DNA of 64,000 nucleotides from Paraburkholderia ferrariae NBRC 106233 (GTDB lineage: Bacteria; Pseudomonadota; Gammaproteobacteria; Burkholderiales; Burkholderiaceae): positions 62,001 to 126,000 of the forward strand of contig NZ_BAYB01000027.1 in assembly GCF_000685035.1 (NCBI RefSeq). The letters are read 5' to 3'. Below are positions 58,298 to 64,000 of the stretch, piece by piece (the stretch's first letter is position 1; every line of letters starts with the position of its first letter). The notes beneath the pieces are model-generated. The model worked only from the letters and a program-made list of their open reading frames with translations. It searched no databases and was not told the DNA's origin. Both the position numbers and the translations under genes were made by a program.

Positions 58298-61200
58298 GCG
58301 GCTCGCTCTCGGGCGGCGGCTCAATGACGGCGGGTCGTGACCTCTCGGTGACGCTGCCGGGCGACTATACCAACGACGGCACCTCGTCGTTTCACGCCGA
58401 CAACAACCTGACGTTCACGTTGCCGGGGACACTGACGAACAATGCGCCGCTTGAGGCGGGCAATGCACTGACCGTCAATGCCGGTAACGTCGTCAACGGC
58501 GCAAACGCCGACATGAATTCGGCAACGACGACCGTCAACGCGACGAACGATATCAACAACGCGGGCGTCATCGAGGGCGACAACGTCACGACGAAGAGTT
58601 CGACGCTCGAAAATACCGGCGCGCTGATCGGCAACAACGTCGTCGTCAATGCGGGCGATGTCACCAACGACGGCGCGCAGGCGCTGATCGCCGGGGCGAC
58701 GTTCGTCGGTATCTATGCGGTCAATTCGCTGACGAACGCAGACGGCGCGCTCATCTATAGCGGCGGGAACATGGAACTCGCGCGCGACAATGCGCGCGAC
58801 TCGACGGGGTTGCTCGCGGACCAGACCGGCACGATTACGAACAGCGGGTCGACGATCGAGGCGGCAGGCAATATCGACGCCGCCGCGACGACGCTCAATA
58901 ACGACCGTACGGGCGTCCAGACCCAGGCGGGTACGCCCGTTACGACGACCGGCTCGACGTTGACGTTGTGGACGGCAGGTATTTCAATTACCGATCTCGG
59001 GTACTACGTCAGCGTGGACTATCCGCAGTGGAACATGACAGCCGGTGGCTTTGGTGCCGCATCGGTTCAGGCGCTGTCGAAGCCGATTACGGTTACGCTC
59101 CCTGCGTCCCAGGTCACGAATATCAACTCGACGAGCGAGACGTTTTCGCTGACGACGCCGCTGACTGATACGTACTATACGCAGGCGGACCTGTTCTGCG
59201 ACCCGGCATGCCCGCAGACGCGCACGATTACGAACAACCCGACGCAGTATTACCAGAGCCTGAAGCAGAATGCGGACGGCACAGTAACGATTACGTTTTA
59301 TCCCGATTACAACCCGAACGTAAACATCAACCCCACCCAGGTCCAGGTACGCACGGACCTCGGAACGGATAGCCACGACTACGTTCAGATGAGCAGTACG
59401 GTCACGACGACGACGTCGACGGACCAGCTCCTCAACGCCGGCACCGCGGCGGTCATGCAGGCGCAGGGCGCGATCCGCATCAATTCGGACGGCGGCGCGA
59501 TCAATAACAACTCGTCGACCATGGCGGCGGGTGGCAACCTCGTTCGCCGCGCGACGGGCGGCTCGGTCAACGACAACGGCATCGTATTGCAGCAGACCGG
59601 CTCGGAGACGGATAGCTCGGTTTTCTTCTGGCATCAGAAAACGGGGAACAGCACCGATACGCAGACCGTCAACGAAGCGGCGATTCCGCTGCCGACGACG
59701 ACCATCGCCGCGCTTCCCGCGATTGCGACCTCGAACCAGACGGTCGAGACCGACGCCGGGAACATCAACATCGGCTCCGTCAATCGCGTCGGCCAGACGG
59801 TAACGGGCGCGGGCGTCGCTGGCGGCGACGCCACCGGCATGCAACTCGGCAGCGTCAACCGTAGCGGCAGTGGCCCGCAGGCAAGCGGCAGCGTGAGCAG
59901 CGGCGGCAAGCGTCCGCAGACGCTCGGCAGCGCGGGCGTCGCGATTCCGGGCCTCGTTCTCCCGAAAAACGCGCTCTACTCGTACAACACGGCGCCGGGC
60001 GCCGAGTACCTCGTCGAGACGAATCCGCGCTTTACGAGCTATACGCAGTTCATTTCCAGCGACTACATGCTGGGCGCCCTGGGGCTCAACCCGCAGAACG
60101 TCGAGAAGCGCCTCGGCGACGGTTTGTACGAGGAGCAGCTCGTCATGAACCAGGTGACGCAGCTTACCGGTCGTACGTTCCTCGGTTCGTACACCGACAA
60201 CCTCGACGAATATACGGCGCTGATGAACAACGGCGTCCAGTACGCGCAGTCGTTCGGCCTGAGCGTTGGCGTAGCGCTTACGCCCGAGCAAATGTCGGAG
60301 CTGACCACCGATATGGTCTGGCTCGTCAGCCAGACGGTGACGCTGCCCGATGGCACGCAGCAGACCGTTCTCGTGCCGACGCTCTACCTCGCGCAGTCGA
60401 ATACGGTCGACCTCCAGGATAGCGGCGCGCTCGTCGCCGGTAAGAACGTCAATCTCAACGCGACGGGCGACGTTACGAATAGCGGCCATGTTGCCGGGGA
60501 CGTCGCGACGACGGTTATCGGCAACAACGTCGTCAATCGCGGCGTCATCGGTAGCGGCGGCACGACGACCGTCTCCGCCGTGCAGGACGTCTCGAACCTT
60601 GGCGGCCGCATTGGCGGCGTCGATACGGTTGTCACGGCGGGCAACGACATCATCAACCAGAGTACGGTCGCGCAGGCGGCGGTCACGACCGGCAATGCAG
60701 GCTTTAGCTCGACCGCTACCGGCATGGCAGTCCAGTCGGTCGGGACGATCTCGGCGACCCATAGCGGGACGCTGATCGCGGGACATGACGTCGACCTGAA
60801 CGGCTCGGCGATTCAGACCGGCGGCGATGCGACCATTGCTGCGGGCCACGATATCAACGTCGGGACGACGACCCTCACGGCCACGCAGGACGCCGGAATG
60901 ACGAACGGCCAGGCGTTCGGGAATGCGACGGTCACCCATAACGTCGGCAGCACGATTACGACCGGCGGCAACCTGACGACCGTCTCGGGCAACGATACGA
61001 CGCTGACCGATGCGAAGGTGCAGGCTGGCGGCGATGCGACGATGGTCGCGGCGGGCAACCTGACGGTAACCGCAGCGACGGACACCGCGACGTATAACGG
61101 CCAGTCGATGGGCGGCAAGATATCGGAGCACAAGGATTCGACGTACGACGAGAGCGTTCAGGGCAGCAGCATCAATGCGGGCGGTAACGCGACCCTCGCA

Positions 61201-64000
61201 GCGGGCCAGGGCTCGACGGGTAATCTCTCAGTCCTCGGTTCGTCGGTCACGACCGGCGGCGTCAACGGCGCAACGGGTGGCGCGGTCAGCCTGCAATCGA
61301 CGGGCGATATCAACGTCGGTGGAGTATCGGAGGAACACGACGCGTCGCACTGGTCGCATACGAACGAGTCGGGTTTCCTGTCGAGCGACAAGACGACCGA
61401 TTCGTCGACCTCGCAACAATCAATCGCGGTCGGGGCGACCGTCTCGGGCAACACGGTCAACGCGAACGCAAGCCACGACCTGACGATTGCCGGATCGACC
61501 GTCGCCTCGACGGGCGACATGAGTCTCGCGGCGGGTCACGACCTGACTATTACGGCGACGCAGGATACGAGCCAGAGCAGCTCGTTCCACGAGGAGCAGA
61601 AGTCGGGATTCGGCGCGATGAGTGGCGGCGGCGCGAGTATCAACTACGGGACAAGCGACCAGAAAACGACGACCCACGATAGCAGTGCCACGAATAACGG
61701 GAGCCTCGTCGGTAGTACGAACGGTAGCGTTTCGATGACGGCGGGCAACAACCTGACCGTAACGGGTAGCGACGTCATCGCGGCGCAGAACGTTACCGGC
61801 ACCGCGGCGAACGTCACCATCAACGCCGCGACGGATACCTCGCACCACGACGAAACCCAGGAGATGAAACAGAGCGGCTTTACGCTCGGTCTCGCGGGTA
61901 GCGTCGGCGATGCGATCAACGGCGCGGTATCGCAGGGCCAGGCGCTCGCGAGCGGAAATAGCGACGGGCGCGCGACGGCGCTCCATGCGATCGCGGCTGG
62001 CGGCGATGCGGCGCTCGCGGGCGTCGGCGCTGCGGGTTTCATGAACGGCGCTACAGGGCCGAACGCACCGAGCATCGGTGTGCAGTTGAGCTTCGGAACG
62101 AGCCAGAGCAAGAGCACATTTACGGAGGACCAGACGACGCAGAAAGGCTCGACGGTCCAGGCTGGCGGGACCGCCGCGTTCGTTGCAACCGGCAACGGCA
62201 CCCCGGGTAGCGGCAACGTAACGATTGCTGGATCGAACGTCAGCGCGAACGACGTCCTGCTCGCTGCGAAAAATCAGGTGAATATCGTCAATACGACGAA
62301 CACCGATACGACCGCAAGCACGAACAAGTCGAGCAGCGCGAGCGTCGGCGTCTCGTACACCACCCAGGGGTTCGGCGTCTCGGCGTCCATGTCGAACGCG
62401 CACGGCGACGCGAACAGCGACGCCGCGATCCAGAACAACTCGCATGTTACGGGCGCGAACAGCGTCACGATTTCGAGCGGCGGCGATACGAACGTTATCG
62501 GTTCCGACGTAGCGGGCAAGCAGGTAACCGCGAACGTCGGCGGTAACCTCAACGTCCAGAGCGTCCAGGATACGACGGTTAGCACCGCGCACCAGAGCAG
62601 TTCGGGCGGTGGCTTTAGCATCAGCCAGGGCGGCGGTAGCGCGAGCTTTAGCGCGCAGAATGGGCACGCCGATTCGAACTATGCCCAGGTCAACGAGCAG
62701 GCCGGTATTCAGGCAGGTAGCGGCGGCTTTGATATCAACGTCAAGGGGAATACGAACCTGACCGGCGCGGTGATTTCGAGTACCGCCGATCCGTCGCAAA
62801 ACAATCTGACGACCGGCACGCTGACCTATAGCGATATCCAGAACCAGTCGCATTACGACGCGACGAGCAACGGTATTAGCGCGGGCGTCGGTATCGGTAG
62901 TACCGGCAAGGCACTCGGGCCGGGCTCGGTCGGCGGAACGGGCGGCGTATCTCCGATGATCTCGCAGGACGCGAACGGCGATTCGAGCACGACCACGCGT
63001 AGCGCGATTAGCGCGGGCTCAATCAACGTAACGAACCAGGGAGCGCAGACCCAGGATGTAGCGGGCTTGAGCCGCGATACCAGCAATACGAACGGTACGG
63101 TATCGAATACGCCTGATGTGAACAAGCTCCTCTCGCAGCAGGCCGATACGATGCAGGCCGCGCAGGCGGCGGGCCAGGTCGTATCGCAGGGCATCGGTGC
63201 GTATGCCGACGCGAAGCGCGACGCCGCGCTCGACGCGGCAGACGCGGCGATCAAGAGTGGTGATCTCGCTACCGCATCAGCAGACATAGCGGAGGCGCAG
63301 CAGTGGATGGAGGGTGGCGATTCGAGAGCGATGTTGCAAGCTACTGGTGGCGCGTTGATCGGCGGACTTGGTGGTGGTGGGGCGTTCACCGCAGTAGGTG
63401 GGGCACTCGGTGCTGGCCTGTCGTCAAAACTCGCGGATCAGACGAAAGCTGCGTCAGACGCTGTGACGGATGCGACAGGCTCGTCGTTGCTTGGGAACCT
63501 GAGCGGTAATGTCCTCGCCGGGGTTGGTGGCGCATTGGTCGGCGGCAGCGCTGGTGCGGCGATGGCGTCGAACGTTGATCTCTACAACCAGAACAACGAC
63601 CAAGGCAACGCGGCGGCAAAGAAAAAGGCCGATGCTCTCACCGCTTCTCTCCAAGAGGCCCAAGCCAAACAAGATGCGGCCCTTGCTACTTTGCCAGCAG
63701 CGACGTGGAATGGCTTAGTCGACTTCGGCGAGGCCGCACTCAATACTGTAATCAACGGCGTCGGCGCCGCGCCAGGCGATCCAGGCTATATTTCGTTAAG
63801 CGGGATAAAAGCGTCCTACGGCGCTAACTCTGAGGTTGGTTCTAACCTGGAGTTAGCTGCGATGTTGCTATCGACAAGAGGCGCGAGCGGGCTCTCGGCT
63901 GCGGAGCAACTCGCTCTGAACAAGGCGGTGGGGGATGCGTGGGAGGAAACCGTGGTAACTGACGTTCTCCCTCAGACGCAAGTAAACATTCAACAGCAAA
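58165..64000 (+). CDS. CdiA/FHA-type exoprotein, 3' part in the shifted frame (runs off window)
   Basis: Open from the frameshift to the window end (about 1,945 codons). Order: remaining FHA-1 repeats to about 58950; a non-repetitive, Tyr/Pro-richer section to about 59400 (SVDYPQWNMTAGGFG, CDPACPQTR, ITFYPDYNPNVNINPT) that sits where CdiA proteins have their receptor-binding region; a conserved block at about 59970-60350 (ALYSYNTAPGAEYLVETNPR, MLGALGLNPQNVEKRLGDGL); FHA-2 haemagglutinin repeats to about 63120; a Gly/Ala-rich pre-toxin region (GGALIGGLGGGGAFTAVGG, GAAMASNVDLYNQ). The final codons (VGDAWEETVVTDVLPQTQVN) look like the start of a toxin domain cut by the window edge. Immunity gene not visible. 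Confidence 0.88.

Noticed and set aside
58984..61131. Long antisense open frame in the exoprotein gene
   Set aside because: Arises from the repetitive, stop-poor composition opposite the FHA repeats; no domain and no ribosome site.

Overview
The window is high-GC DNA with the gene content of a Burkholderiaceae member (Burkholderia / Paraburkholderia / Trinickia type). The clues are an anthraniloyl-CoA pathway, a phasin with a PHB reductase remnant, ProQ with a long disordered arm, a second sigma-54 gene, a hopanoid C-3 methylase and a very large CdiA/FHA-type adhesin gene. The genus is inferred from gene content only.

Layout. Positions 1-4286: a leftward operon (SDR, APH-type kinase, acyl-CoA dehydrogenase, AMP ligase) resembling the levulinate/4-hydroxyacid (lva) pathway, with an IclR regulator upstream. 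A palindromic 15-mer in the operon promoter recurs upstream of the IclR gene. The SDR and the dehydrogenase both appear to have in-frame internal deletions. 4.5-9.7 kb: class I aldolase, lytic transglycosylase, ProQ, an SDR and an OpgC-like membrane protein. 10.3-18.3 kb: a compact rightward operon for aerobic anthranilate degradation through 2-aminobenzoyl-CoA (monooxygenase/reductase fusion, SDR, MarR, enoyl-CoA hydratase, acyl-CoA dehydrogenase, RidA-like protein, CoA ligase). 18.5-21.7 kb: AI-2E family permease, SurE, thioesterase, SYLF lipoprotein. 22-26.5 kb: DUF2946 protein, TonB receptor and a PepSY membrane protein with a Met/His-rich loop, probably metal (copper?) uptake. 26.6-33.8 kb: envelope proteins, an SDR, a sterol-desaturase family protein, and a degenerate EF-hand protein followed by an OmpR/EnvZ-type two-component system.

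33.8-42.7 kb: quinone-dependent D-lactate dehydrogenase with a LysR regulator, HpnR, a GntP permease preceded by a coupled 35-codon ORF, a uracil-DNA glycosylase family protein with DUF488, and an AtoE-like transporter. 42.9-50.1 kb: SH3 protein, outer-membrane protein, phasin, phaB remnant, universal stress protein, zinc alcohol dehydrogenase, DHH phosphoesterase and a stand-alone DUF4096 transposase fragment. The phasin/phaB/USP/ADH set resembles low-oxygen loci of Burkholderia. 50.3-54.2 kb: DUF72, TetR, a second sigma-54 (RpoN) and a BON-domain protein. RpoN and BON are divergent and each has a good -24/-12 sigma-54 promoter, suggesting an autoregulated module.

54.2-64.0 kb: an aldo/keto reductase remnant and an AT-rich stretch precede a giant two-partner-secretion exoprotein gene. 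It shows an ESPR signal, TPS domain, FHA-1 repeats, a non-repetitive receptor-binding-like centre, FHA-2 repeats and a pre-toxin region. It is split by a one-base frameshift near 58160 and runs off the window before its toxin end. Five broken or shortened genes in 64 kb suggest active gene decay or sequence errors. No tRNA, rRNA or CRISPR array was seen.
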